This document shows positions 8,880 to 16,660 of a stretch of 22,500 nt of DNA, in pieces (position 1 is the first letter of the stretch; each line of letters begins with the position of its first letter). The DNA is taken from positions 42,741,683-42,764,182 of the forward strand of contig NC_091558.1 in the NCBI RefSeq assembly GCF_042767895.1, in the 5' to 3' direction. The position numbers and the translations under genes are program-made. Below the pieces are notes generated by a model that did not search any database, had not been told where the DNA came from, and saw nothing but the letters and a program-made list of their open reading frames with translations. The DNA comes from Penaeus vannamei. Lineage: Eukaryota > Arthropoda > Malacostraca > Decapoda > Penaeidae.

Positions 8880-10310
8880 TTTAATTCCGTTATTTTTGTT
8901 TTTTTGTTTGGTCTTGCAATTCCGTCATTCTTGTTTTTGTTTGGTTTTGCAATTCCGTTATTTTTGTGTTTTTGTTTGGTCTTGCAATATCGCTGTTCTT
9001 GGGTTCTCTCGCTGGTCTTACAATATTGTTCTTTTTTCTGTTATATCGCTGTTCTTGTGTTTTTGTTTGGTCTTGCAATTCCGTTATTCTTGTGTTTTTG
9101 TTTGGTCTTGCAATATCGCTGTTCTTGTGTTCTCTCGCTGGTCTTGCAATATTGTTCTTTTTTCTGTTATATCGCTGTTCTTGTGTTTTTGTTTGGTCTT
9201 GCAATTCCGTCATTCTTGTTTTTGTTTGGTTTTGCAATTCCGTTATTCTTGTGTTTTTGTTTGGTTTTGCAATACCGCTGTTCATGTGTTTTTGTTTGGT
9301 TTTGCAATACCGCTGTTCATGTGTTTTTGTTTGGTCTTGCAATATGGCTGTTCTTGTGTTCTCTCATTGGTCTTGCAATATTGTTCTTTTTCCTGTTATA
9401 TCGCTGTTCTTGTGTTTTTGTTTGGTCTTGCAATATGGCTGTTCTTGTGTTCTCTCGTTGGTCTTGCAATATTGTTCTTTTTCCTGTTATATCGCTGTTC
9501 TTGTGTTTTTGTTTGGTCTTGCAATATTGCTGTTCTTGTGTTCTCTTGTTGGTCTTGCAATATTGTTCTTTTTCCTGTTATATCGCTGTTCTTGTGTTCT
9601 CTCGTTGGTCTTGCAATATGTTTTTTTCCTGCATTATCGCTGTTCTTGTGGTCTTGTTGGTCTTGCAATATCGCTGATTTTGTTCTTGCAATATTGTTGT
9701 TCTTGTGTTCTTGTTCTTGTAATATCGCTGTTTTTTTGTGTTCTGGTTATTCTTGCAATATCGGTTTTGTGTAGTTGCAATATATGGTGTTCTTGTGTTT
9801 TCTCTCGTCTTGCAATATCGCTGATTTTGTGTTTTGTGTTCTTATTATATAGTTGTTCTTGTGATCTCGTTGGTCATGCAATACTTTTATTCTTGTTTTT
9901 ACTTGTTCTTCTCATGTTATCACTGTTCTTGCATTATCACCGACCTTATGTTCTTGCAATATGGCTGCTCTTGTGTTATTATTCTTGTGTTCTCGCAATA
10001 TCACTGTCCTTCTCTTAGGTCTTATAATATCGCTGTTTCTGTGTTCTTGCAATACCGCTATTCTTGTTTTTTCAATGTTCTCGTGTTCTCATTGGGTTCG
10101 TGTTCTCATTGTTCTTGCAATATCGCTATTCCTGTTCTTCTTGTTATCGTTGCTGCTGTTGTTTTTTCATGTTTCTTTATGCTATTCTTGTCTTTTCCAA
10201 TGTTCTCGTGTTCTTGTGTTCTAATTGTTCTTGCAATATCGCTGTCCCTGGGTTCCTGTTCTTCTTGTTATCGTTGCTGCGGTTTTTTTCATGTTTCTTT
10301 GCAATGTTCT
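8880..10310 (+). repeat. Minisatellite of ~35-bp units with 91/126-bp higher order
   Basis: The base unit runs CTTGCAATATCGCTGTTCTT, GTGTTTTTGTTTGGT. A variant end, TTCTCTCGCTGGT, and an inserted ATTGTTCTTTTTTCTGTTAT join base units into longer ones. The insert's C-TTTT landmark at 9031 and 9157 is 126 bp apart, while 9386, 9477 and 9568 are 91 bp apart. Units decay gradually after about 9640. Three forward frames stay open for 250-350 codons (Cys/Leu/Val/Phe-rich), and a reverse frame stays open for 150 codons (Gln/Asn/Lys/Thr-rich). Confidence 0.93.
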
Positions 10311-10341
10311 TATATCATAGTTTCTGTATGTCATATCCGTC

Positions 10342-10945
10342 ATCACTATTTCTTTGAACGAAGCCAATCATCACTATTTGCTTTCTTATGAACAATCCCC
10401 TGGAGTTATTGTCATCTCGTCCCTCCTATATTCATTCTCTTTAATCCTTGTATCAATAGTCATCACTATTTCTTTCCTATATCCCAGTCATCACTATTTC
10501 TTTGCTATATCCCAATCATCACTATTTCTGATATATTCCAGCCATCATTATTTCTTTGTCATATTCCAGTCATCACTATTTCTTTCCTATATCTCAGTCA
10601 TCACTATTTCTGTCCTATATCCGTCATCACTATTTCTTTGCTATATTCCAGTTATCACTATTTCTCTACCATATTCCAGCCATCACCATTTCTTTGCTAT
10701 ATCCCAGTCATCACTATTTCTTTCCTATATCCCAGTCATCACTATTTCTTTCCTATATCCCAGTCATCACTATTTCTTTGCTATATCCCAGTCATCACTA
10801 TTTCTTTGCTATATCCCAGTCATCACTATTTCTTTCCTATATCCCAATCATCACTATTTCTTTGCTATATCCCAATCATCACAATTTCTTTGCTATATCC
10901 CAGTCATCACTATTTCTGTCCTATATCCCAATCATCACCATCTTG
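10342..10945 (+). repeat. 28-bp minisatellite, about 20 copies
   Basis: The unit is AGTCATCACTATTTCTTTG followed by CTATATCCC, with an exact 28-bp step (for example 10705 to 10733). Variation is mostly G/C at the TTTG|C position and A/G in CCAATCATC versus CCAGTCATC. Since 28 is one more than a multiple of three and no frame holds a stop, translation would cycle through all frames in a 28-residue peptide period. Confidence 0.95.
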
Positions 10946-11305
10946 CCCCTCTCCGCAATCCAATCTCATTCTCGCCTCCTCCTTATCCCTCCCTTCCGCC
11001 GCATCACACAACGAAGCCAACGACGCGTGTGTTGTCATTACCCTTTATCATCATCCTTACATCATCATCCTTCTCCCTTCGCGTCATCCTGGGTCCTGGT
11101 CCTTCATCCCACCGCTGCCACCATCCCTTCGTCGTCCTTGGATCTATTGAAACGAAGACGAAGACGACGATCAAGGACACTGCTGTTGTTGTTTTTGTTG
11201 TTGTTTTTCTAAGATTGTTCATTGGTGTTTTACTCTTCCTACTATGGCATCGCGACCTCTTCCTTATCCCTGTCGTGTGTCTGGGCGCATCGCATCACCA
11301 CGAAG
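10946..11305. other. Mixed low-complexity linker, no supported gene
   Basis: A C/T-rich stretch, CATCATC words (11044-11075), a GAAGACGAAGACGACG patch (about 11152-11170) and a (GTT)n patch (11184-11212) link two minisatellites. A forward frame of 463 codons (10354-11745) crosses it without a stop and joins both arrays. Its linker part has no recognisable domain, and the scarcity of stops fits the base composition. Confidence 0.55.
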
Positions 11306-11620
11306 CAGCGACGACTTCGACGACCATCACGACGCAGCGACGACTTCGACGACCATCACGACGCAGCGACGACTACGACGACCATCACCACGACGCAGCG
11401 ACGACTACGAAGACTACCACGACGCAGCGACGACTACGAAGACTACCACGACGCAGCGACGACTACGAAGACTACCACGACGCAGCGACGACTACGACGA
11501 CCATCGCCACGACGCAGCGACGACTACGACGACGACCACCACGACGCAGCGACGACTACGACGACCATCACCACGGCGCAGCGATGACGACCACCGCGGC
11601 GACGACTACGACGACCGTCA
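11306..11620 (+). repeat. 29/32-bp CpG-rich minisatellite, ten or so copies
   Basis: CAGCGACGACTACGACGACC followed by ATCACGACG or ATCACCACGACG repeats. CAGCG starts at 11306, 11335, 11364, 11396, 11425, 11454, 11483, 11515, 11547 and 11579, giving steps of 29, 29, 32, 29, 29, 29, 32, 32 and 32 bp. The 3-bp difference is an extra CAC or GAC triplet. All steps are two more than a multiple of three, so each frame in turn encodes Arg-rich, Asp/His-rich and Thr-rich segments. CpG is frequent. Confidence 0.95.
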
Positions 11621-12045
11621 AGATGACCACAACGACGACGAAGTACATGACGAAGACGACCACGACGCCAGTGAAAACGACGACGACGACCACAACGGAG
11701 AACGATCCAAAGACGCCCACGACAGCAACCCCGACGCCGACGTGACCCCACCGACGACGACCGACCACGCCAGCACCCGCCGCGAGACGCCCCCTCGATG
11801 ACGCAGCTGGCGCCTTCCCCACCCCACCCCCTCCCCCACCGCACGCCCCCCCCCACCTCGCCGGCCAGATGGGCGTGACGGCGCACCCCGCTCACGCATC
11901 GACTCCGCGAGACGAATTAATCACATCGAGCTCAAGTCACACTCGACGTGAATCCGCGGCAAGGAGGTACAGGGGCTTAGGTGGAGCGTCTGGGTTGGCG
12001 CCGCACTACACGGGAGCTTAAGAACAGGATGCGAAGCGAGCGAGC
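11621..12045. other. CpG-dense stretch: GAC/ACG words then unique sequence
   Basis: Diverged GACGACGAC words continue to about 11760, then become a GC-rich, C-run-rich and increasingly mixed sequence with many CpG dinucleotides. There is no recognisable gene start. Three overlapping reverse frames (up to 123 codons, Gly/Arg/Val-rich) are explained by the GAC repeats. It could be an unmethylated CpG cluster, but this cannot be seen in sequence alone. Confidence 0.5.
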
Positions 12046-12049
12046 AATG

Positions 12050-12212
12050 TGGGGGGAGGGGGGACGGGGGAAGGTGGAAGGGGAGGGAGGGGGGAAGGTG
12101 AAAGGGGAGGGAGGGGGGAAGGTGGAAGGGGAGGGAGGGGGGAAGGCGAAAGGGGAGGGAGGGGGGAAGGTGGAAGGGGAGGGAGGGGGGAAGGGGAGGG
12201 AGGGGGTGGGGG
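12050..12212 (+). repeat. 24-bp G-rich minisatellite, six copies
   Basis: GGAAGGTGGAAGGGGAGGGA plus GGGG repeats with an exact 24-bp step (AAGGTG or AAGGCG at 12071, 12095, 12119, 12143, 12167). The unit is a multiple of three, so one frame encodes eight-residue GKVEGEGG-type repeats and stays open; the neighbouring frame gives Gly/Arg/Glu repeats. Its dense G runs are quadruplex-prone. I see no sign that it is translated. Confidence 0.93.
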
Positions 12213-12467
12213 TGTTCCTGGCGCCGCCCCCCCCGCCCCCGTCTGGTTTCCCCTTTTTTCCGTGTTTCCAATCGTTTCGTCTTGTTTGCTTCTCTTTTCT
12301 TTTCTTACTCATTTATTTGGTTTTATTCCGCTTCACTTTCCCTCTTCTTTGTCTCTACTTCTCATCATCTCTTTCTTCTCCTTCGTCCTCGGTCTTGTCC
12401 TACACTTCTTCCCCTCCGTCTCCTTCCTCTTCGTCATTCTCTCACCTCATATCACACACATCGCAAC

Positions 12468-12471
<4 letters not shown>
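12213..12471. repeat. C run followed by T/C-rich stretch
   Basis: A short C-rich piece (12226-12241) is followed by roughly 200 bases rich in TTC, TCTT and CTC. No clear period is visible. It is interrupted by mixed bases near 12440-12470 before the TA array. Confidence 0.6.

Positions 12472-12532
<61 letters not shown>
12472..12532. repeat. (TA)30 microsatellite
   Basis: About thirty uninterrupted TA dinucleotides. The sequence is fully self-complementary and can extrude as a cruciform. No GA or CA interruptions are seen, which implies recent expansion. Confidence 0.97.
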
Positions 12533-12537
<5 letters not shown>

Positions 12538-12584
12538 TAATATAATTCTGCCTTCCAATACAAAAAAGAAAACAATAATAAATA

Positions 12585-12770
12585 AACAAGAAACACACAG
12601 ACAGCGCATACCTCCGCCAAGGCAATAGGGTCACCAATGCAATAAAAATATTCACACTTGAAGAATTAAATTAAAATCCACCTCTTTCTCAATGCTAGTG
12701 AATCATAAAAAAACTGTTCATAACTTTTCGAGTTATCCTGTTAACCAACTAACAAATAACTAAACAACGC
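12585..12770 (-). mobile_element. Decayed dispersed repeat remnant
   Basis: Read on the minus strand, this stretch holds TTAACAGGATAACTCGAAAA followed by GTTATGAACAG, and further on GCCTTGGCGGAGGTATGCGC. From memory, very similar word pairs (an AACAGGATAACTC...AAGTTATGAA head and a CTTGGCGGAGGT...GCGCT tail) occur in an interspersed repeat common in many aquatic animals. The interior here is much shorter than I remember, so the copy looks internally deleted. I cannot name the family or say whether it is a SINE or part of a larger element. No target-site duplication was identified. Confidence 0.5.
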
Positions 12771-12771
12771 T

Positions 12772-13085
12772 ACCATTACCATAATAGTAGTAATAATGAT
12801 AATAAAAGCAATAAGTGCAATAACACTAATAATAACATACAGCAAATAATAGTGCTAGCAATAATGATCATAATAACAATGATAATAATGTGTATAATAT
12901 AATTACAATAATAGTAGTAATAACAGTAATTACAATTGTAGTAATAACAATAATAGTAATAAGAATAATGATAATGCTAATATTATAAATGACAACAACC
13001 AAAAACAACAATAATAATAAGAAGAAGAATAAGAATAGTAATAAGAATAATAACGATAATAACAACAACTAATAATAACAATAAA
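12772..13085. repeat. Degenerate AAT/AAC/AGT trinucleotide repeat
   Basis: About 310 bases of AATAAT with frequent AGT, AAC, GAT and GAA triplets substituted. It is older and more diverged than the pure AAT array at 4.3 kb. Some stretches such as AATAATAGTAGTAATAA recur. Confidence 0.88.
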
Positions 13086-13234
13086 AAAGCAACAGAATCC
13101 AACATAGACTAACTTGAACCAACAAAAAATAACATAAATTACATGAAACCAACATCAAACTAACCAGAAACCCACAAAACCGGCATAAACTAACCAAAAC
13201 AAAACCCACAAAACCGGCATAAACTAACAACCAA
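13086..13234. repeat. 34-bp tandem repeat, two clear copies
   Basis: AAACCCACAAAACCGGCATA followed by AACTAAC occurs at 13168 and 13202, 34 bp apart. Less exact AACCAACA or ACTAAC phrases precede it from about 13095. The stretch is almost entirely A and C on the plus strand. Confidence 0.8.
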
Positions 13235-13345
13235 CCCCCCCCAAAAAAAAAAAAAAAAAACGAGAACACAAGACTAAACCCCTCTCCCTCCCCCCCCCAA
13301 CCCCCGCCCACTAACCCCCCCTCCCCCCCCAAAAAAAAAACAAAA
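13235..13345. repeat. C-run/A-run block
   Basis: C8 followed by A18 (13235-13260), then C-rich sequence, then C8 followed by A10 (13323-13340). The same C-then-A junction is present at 4804-4834. The C runs could form minus-strand G-quadruplexes. Exact homopolymer lengths should be treated with caution. Confidence 0.8.
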
Positions 13346-13516
13346 AAACAAAAAACTAAATATCACATCGGTTTCTTGGTCCAACTCAAACCCACTCACA
13401 ACCCAGCCCGGGCGATGAATACCTCCCGCTGAGTGAATGATGAATAAACCTCGACCTCACGGGCACTCACCCTCGCCACTACGATCGCAAGATAAATTTA
13501 AATCCCGCAAAGAACA

Positions 13517-13665
13517 ATTAACTCGAATGTCAGTTGTATACGAAAGGGAATTGTATTAAATTGAGTTTCACGAGACGAAAGAGAATTGTATTTAATCGAG
13601 TTTCACAATAGTAATTAACTTGGATGTCAGCTGTATACCCGAGACGATAGAGAATTGTATTATCA
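13517..13665. repeat. Diverged ~97-bp duplication with nested copy
   Basis: ATTAACTCGAATGTCAGTTG at 13517 matches ATTAACTTGGATGTCAGCTG at 13614, 97 bp apart, followed in both by TATAC. Between them, GGGAATTGTATTAAATTGAG and GAGAATTGTATTTAATCGAG, each followed by TTTCAC, form a nested pair, and GAGAATTGTATTA occurs once more near 13650. Confidence 0.8.
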
Positions 13666-13708
13666 TTTTAAACTCACATGTTTTAACGAACTCCGTATGA
13701 ATTTTCAT

Positions 13709-13724
13709 GTAAACAAACATGGCG
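13709..13724 (+). promoter_or_regulatory. Forkhead-like and YY1/PHO-like words
   Basis: TGTAAACA at 13709-13716 is a perfect forkhead core, and AAACATGGCGC overlaps the next bases and resembles the YY1/Pleiohomeotic consensus. A second forkhead core in opposite orientation, TGTTTACA, lies at 13837-13844. The ATG within it opens a frame of only five codons. These are motif matches only; regulatory activity is inference. Confidence 0.3.
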
Positions 13725-13981
13725 CTGTCGGAGTGAGGTCCCGGGAATCACACGAACATTCTCATCCATATTAAGTTATTTTAAAGAAATATGATGATGT
13801 ATATTGTATATACGAATGTTCTAAAATAGTAGCTTATGTTTACATTCACTCATCCTATCTAATTTATTAATAGCACGAGATCAACACGGAAATTAGTCAG
13901 ACGGAAACGGTCGTAACCATCTTGGTCTGGGAGGCGTTCCGTTTGTAGACGATCCTTCAGGAGAAAGAAATTGACGGAAAA

Positions 13982-14022
13982 AGTACTAACAAAGACTATC
14001 TACGTATATAGTCTTTGGTACT
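13982..14022. other. Hairpin: 10-bp perfect stem, 8-nt loop, bulged 5-bp extension
   Basis: CAAAGACTAT (13990-13999) pairs perfectly with ATAGTCTTTG (14008-14017) across an 8-nt loop. Outside it, AGTAC (13982-13986) pairs with GTACT (14018-14022) after a 3-nt bulge on the left. It lies in unique sequence, so composition does not explain it. It could be an RNA stem-loop, a cruciform or the remnant of a small inverted-repeat element. No poly-T terminator or longer precursor arms are evident. Confidence 0.6.
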
Positions 14023-14204
14023 AGTGTGATAGGGCCTTTACAGCCATAGGCCTACATGTGACGTGACCGTATCGGCGTTCATAACGAGCCTAGAGATACT
14101 TTCCGAGAATTTGTTACAATGGAACTTTTCTACAACGTACCTGAGACAAGATGGTTCTGTAGAGTTGATTAATCAGTTTCTTTCACCTTTTCTCTTTCTT
14201 GCTT

Positions 14205-14208
14205 GCTT

Positions 14209-14305
<97 letters not shown>
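14205..14305 (+). repeat. (TC)n/(TTTCTC)n microsatellite
   Basis: Pure TC runs broken by TTTCTC units near 14253-14270 and 14292-14296. It leads without a break into the 20-bp array. Confidence 0.95.
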
Positions 14306-14445
14306 GCTTCTTTCTCTCTCTCTCTGCTTCTTTCTCTCTCTCTCTGCTTCTTTCTCTCTCTCTCTGCTTCTTTCTCTCTCTCTCTGCTTCTTTCTCTCTC
14401 TCTCTGCTTCTTTCTCTCTCTCTCTGCTTCTTTCTCTCTCTCTCT
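14306..14445 (+). repeat. Seven identical 20-bp repeats
   Basis: GCTTCTTTCTCTCTCTCTCT repeats seven times with no differences at 14306, 14326, 14346, 14366, 14386, 14406 and 14426. Complete identity implies very recent expansion from a TC array that gained a GCTTC interruption. From 14446 to 14490 the tract decays to TTTCTCTATCTC-type sequence. Confidence 0.97.
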
Positions 14446-14499
14446 CTGTTTCTTTCTCTATCTCTTTCTCTCTTTCTTTCGTTCTTTCTCCGGTGGCTT

Positions 14500-14715
14500 A
14501 CCTGCAAAAGAAAATAAAAAAGTTAGTAAATATCAGACAAACAGTATCAAACAAACAAAATTTATTCAAAAAAAAAAAAAAAAACAGAAAACAATAAAGC
14601 AACATCTGAAAAAAAATAAAGAACCACAATGAGAAAGAAAAAACAAGACTAATAAAAGGAAACAAAGCAACAACAACTAAAAAAAACAAAGAAGAAAGAA
14701 GAAAAAAGGGAAAGG
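14500..14715. repeat. A-rich stretch
   Basis: The sequence is dominated by AAACAAA, AAAAAAG and GAAGAAAGAAG words, including a run of about seventeen A near 14568-14584. No clear period and no recognisable retroposon body precede the A run, so I do not read it as a poly-A tail. Confidence 0.7.
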
Positions 14716-14732
14716 TCCCTTTCTGCCTTCAG

Positions 14733-14760
14733 TCAAGGTCAACCTTCCCAAGATGACCTT
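14733..14760 (+). promoter_or_regulatory. FTZ-F1/SF-1-type site with inverted AGGTCA partner
   Basis: TCAAGGTCA at 14733-14741 is the full extended half-site bound by the FTZ-F1/NR5A class of nuclear receptors. TGACCTT at 14754-14760 is the reverse complement of AAGGTCA at 14735-14741, giving an inverted pair with a 12-nt spacer. It lies in a roughly 100-bp unique gap between A-rich and CTT arrays. It is a motif match only. Confidence 0.35.
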
Positions 14761-14838
14761 CTCCCCCCTACCTTACCCCCACCCCACCCATCCCACCCCC
14801 ACCAGGTCCCCAGCAGCACCCCACACACACGGCGCATC

Positions 14839-15350
14839 CTTCTTCTTCTTCTTCTTCTTGTTCTTCTTCTTCTCCTCCCCATCCTCCCGTTTCTCCTCCT
14901 CCTCCTCCTCCTCCTCCTCCTCCTCCTCCTCCTCCTCCTCCTCCTCCCCTTTTTACCCTTCCTCCCCTTCTTCCTCCTCCTCCTCCTCCTCCCCTTTCTA
15001 CCCCTTCCTCCCTCTTCGTCCTCCTCCTCCCCTTTCCCCTCCTCCTCCTCCTCCTCCCCTTTCCCCTCCCATTCCTCCTCCTCCTCCCCTTTCCCCTCCC
15101 ATTCCTCCTCCTCTTCCTCCCCTTTCCCCTCCTCCTCCTCCTCCTCCTCCCCTTTCCCCTCCTCCTCCTCCTCCCCTTTCTCCTTCTCCTTAGAATAATT
15201 CTCTCCTCCTCCTCCTCCTCCCCTTTCTCCTCCTCCTCCTCCTCCTCCTCCTCCTTAGAATAATTCTCTCCTCCTCCTCCTTAGAATAATTCTCTCCTCC
15301 TCCTCCTCCTCCCCTTTCCCCTCCTCCTTCTCCTCCTCTTTAGAATAATT
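14839..15350 (+). repeat. CTT then CCT polypyrimidine array
   Basis: (CTT)n occupies about 14839-14872, with one G. A CCT-dominated tract of about 460 bp follows, regularly broken by CCCCTTTCCCCT. Four copies of TTAGAATAATTC (15190, 15255, 15281, 15340) break the pyrimidine run and are each followed by TCTCC or CTTTG. Ser- and Pro-rich frames are composition products. Confidence 0.93.
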
Positions 15351-15352
15351 CC

Positions 15353-15379
15353 TTTGCAAGAAACCCGAGACCTTGCAAA
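15353..15379. other. 8-bp inverted repeat at block boundary
   Basis: TTTGCAAG (15353-15360) and CTTGCAAA (15372-15379) are perfect complements around an 11-nt loop, AAACCCGAGAC. It sits exactly between the pyrimidine array and the purine block. AAACCCGAGATCC recurs near 15814. Confidence 0.6.
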
Positions 15380-15750
15380 CACAAAAAGGGAGGTAAGGAG
15401 GGAGGGAGGCAAGGAGGGGGGGAGGGGTCACTGCAACACAAGCAAGATAGCAATAGGAGGGCGGGACGGGTAGGGGGTGGGTGGGAAGGGAAGGGGGTGT
15501 TGGTGGGGGTAGGGAAAGGGCTGGGTGGAAAGAGAGGGGGGGGGGGAGGTTGAAAGTGTATGTCAGGGAAGGGGAGAGGGGAGGAAGTGAGGTGGGGAGG
15601 ATAGGGGAGGAAGTAAAGTGGGAGGACGGGGGAGGATGGGATGTGGGAGGACGGGAGGAAAGGAGGTGGGGAGGATAGGAGAGGAAGGGAGGAGGGAGAG
15701 CAAAAGGAATCGGAAGGGGATGGAGAAAAGAAAAGAGAGAGAAAAGAGAA
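15380..15750 (+). repeat. G-rich purine tract with quadruplex motif
   Basis: Largely GGGA, GGAGG and GGGTGG words. At 15463-15485 five G runs of three to five bases with 1-2-nt loops form a strong G-quadruplex pattern. A loose repeat of GAGGATAGGGGAGGAAGT and GGAGGACGGG words follows at 15595-15690. It turns A-rich toward 15750. From 15751 to 15834 the sequence is short and unique. Confidence 0.85.
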
Positions 15751-15834
15751 GACAAAAAATAAATAAATATATCCCTACACATTCACCCCCAGAACCCAAA
15801 AACGGCCTTAGCGAAACCCGAGATCCTAACATCC

Positions 15835-16008
15835 TTCCCCCCACCCCCTCCCCTCCCCCCCTCTCCCTCCTTCCCCCCATCCTCCCTCTCCCTCCCTCCC
15901 CTCCTCTCCCTCCCCGCCCCCCACCCTCTCCCTCCCCGCCCCCTCTCCCTCCCCGTCCCCACCGTCTCCCTCCCTCCCCGCCCCCACCCTCTCCCTCCCC
16001 ACCCACCC
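15835..16008 (+). repeat. C-rich minisatellite, CTCCCTCCCCGCCCC core
   Basis: CTCTCCCTCCCCGCCCC recurs at irregular steps of about 17-28 bp. The strand is almost free of A and G, apart from the G of CCCCGCC, so the minus strand is quadruplex-prone. A reverse frame gives Gly/Glu/Arg-rich peptide as a shadow. Confidence 0.88.
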
Positions 16009-16122
16009 CTATTTCGGGTATAATTGCCTCTTTAATATGCTCTGCTGTTCCATAATTAAAAAAAAAATAATCAAGCAGTCCCTCCGAGCAGGAAGCAGGA
16101 GGGAGTGGGGGGGGGGGCGAGG

Positions 16123-16130
16123 TCACGTGA
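16123..16130. promoter_or_regulatory. Palindromic E-box TCACGTGA, duplicated at 6237
   Basis: TCACGTGA is an 8-bp palindrome matching the E-box bound by bHLH-zip factors of the USF/MiT class. The wider word GGTCACGTGATA is shared exactly with 6235-6246, and both copies follow a G run. Whether this is chance, a shared old repeat edge or a regulatory word cannot be decided here. Confidence 0.35.
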
Positions 16131-16171
16131 TAATGCATGATCAATGGGCGACGTGCATGGAACAATGATGC

Positions 16172-16660
16172 GGGGGGCTACTGGGGGGGCTACTCTAGGG
16201 GCTATTCCGTAGGCTACTATAGGGGCTATTGCGAGGGCTACTCCAGAGGCTACTCCGGGGGCTACTCTAGGGGGCTACTCCAGGAGCTACTGCGGGGGCT
16301 ATTCCGGGGGCTACTGCGGGGGCTACTCCAGGGGCTACTGCGGAGGTCCGGGGGCTACTCCAGGGGCTACTGCGGGGACTACTCCGGAGGCTACTGCGGG
16401 GGCAACTCTAGGGGCTACTGCGGAGGTCCGGGGGCTACTCCAAAGGCTACTCTAAGGGCTACTCCGAAGGCTACTCTAGGGGGCTACTCCAGGGGCTACT
16501 CCTAGGACTACTCCGAAGGGCTACTGCGGAAGTCCGGGGGCTACTCCGGGGGCTACTCCAAGGGCTACTTCAGGGGGCTACTCTAGGGGCTACTCCAAAG
16601 GCTACTCCGGGGGCTACTCCAAGGGCTACTCCTAGGACTACTCCGGGGGCTACTCTGCAT
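16172..16660 (+). repeat. 12-bp minisatellite GGGGCTACTCCA, about 40 copies
   Basis: Units follow GGGGCTACT[CG]C[AGC] with a 12-bp step and frequent 13-bp variants from an extra G. A larger phrase, CTACTGCGG-AGGTCCGGGGGC, recurs at 16335 and 16415 and in altered form at 16521. Twelve bases are four codons, so a frame reads GYSRGYCGG-like peptide, but the 13-bp units shift it and the 122-codon frame changes character midway. That argues against a real Gly/Tyr-rich protein. Confidence 0.93.

Larger units (their letters stand above)
13346..14190. other. Largest unique island, no supported gene
   Basis: About 840 bp of mixed composition without microsatellite character and with no ATG-started frame of note. 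Most is single copy in this window. It contains a small internal duplication, a hairpin, clustered transcription-factor-like words and TAGGCCTA at 14046-14054; these are listed separately. TGACGTGA at 14059-14066 is one base from a CRE. A long frame from 14063 uses a GTG start and soon enters the CT array, so it is not a gene candidate. Confidence 0.6.

Noticed and set aside
8966..10018. 350-codon Cys/Leu/Val/Phe-rich frame that looks like a membrane protein
   Set aside because: It is repetitive DNA with two further forward frames and a reverse frame open. Hydrophobicity comes from T-rich codons. Kept only as a finding about frame-cycling arrays.
10354..11745. 463-codon frame as a possible gene
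   Set aside because: It is two unrelated minisatellites joined by a stop-poor linker, with no conserved domain and no visible splice or promoter context.
14063..14632. 189-codon frame starting in unique sequence
   Set aside because: The start is GTG rather than ATG, and after about 40 codons it is CT microsatellite and A-rich sequence.
14500..14715. Poly-A tail of a retroposon
   Set aside because: No recognisable element body precedes it and no target-site duplication was seen; A-rich words are spread over 200 bp.
15190..15352. Heat-shock element in AGAATAATTCT
   Set aside because: The spacing between GAA and TTC is three bases instead of two, and the copies lie inside a pyrimidine minisatellite.
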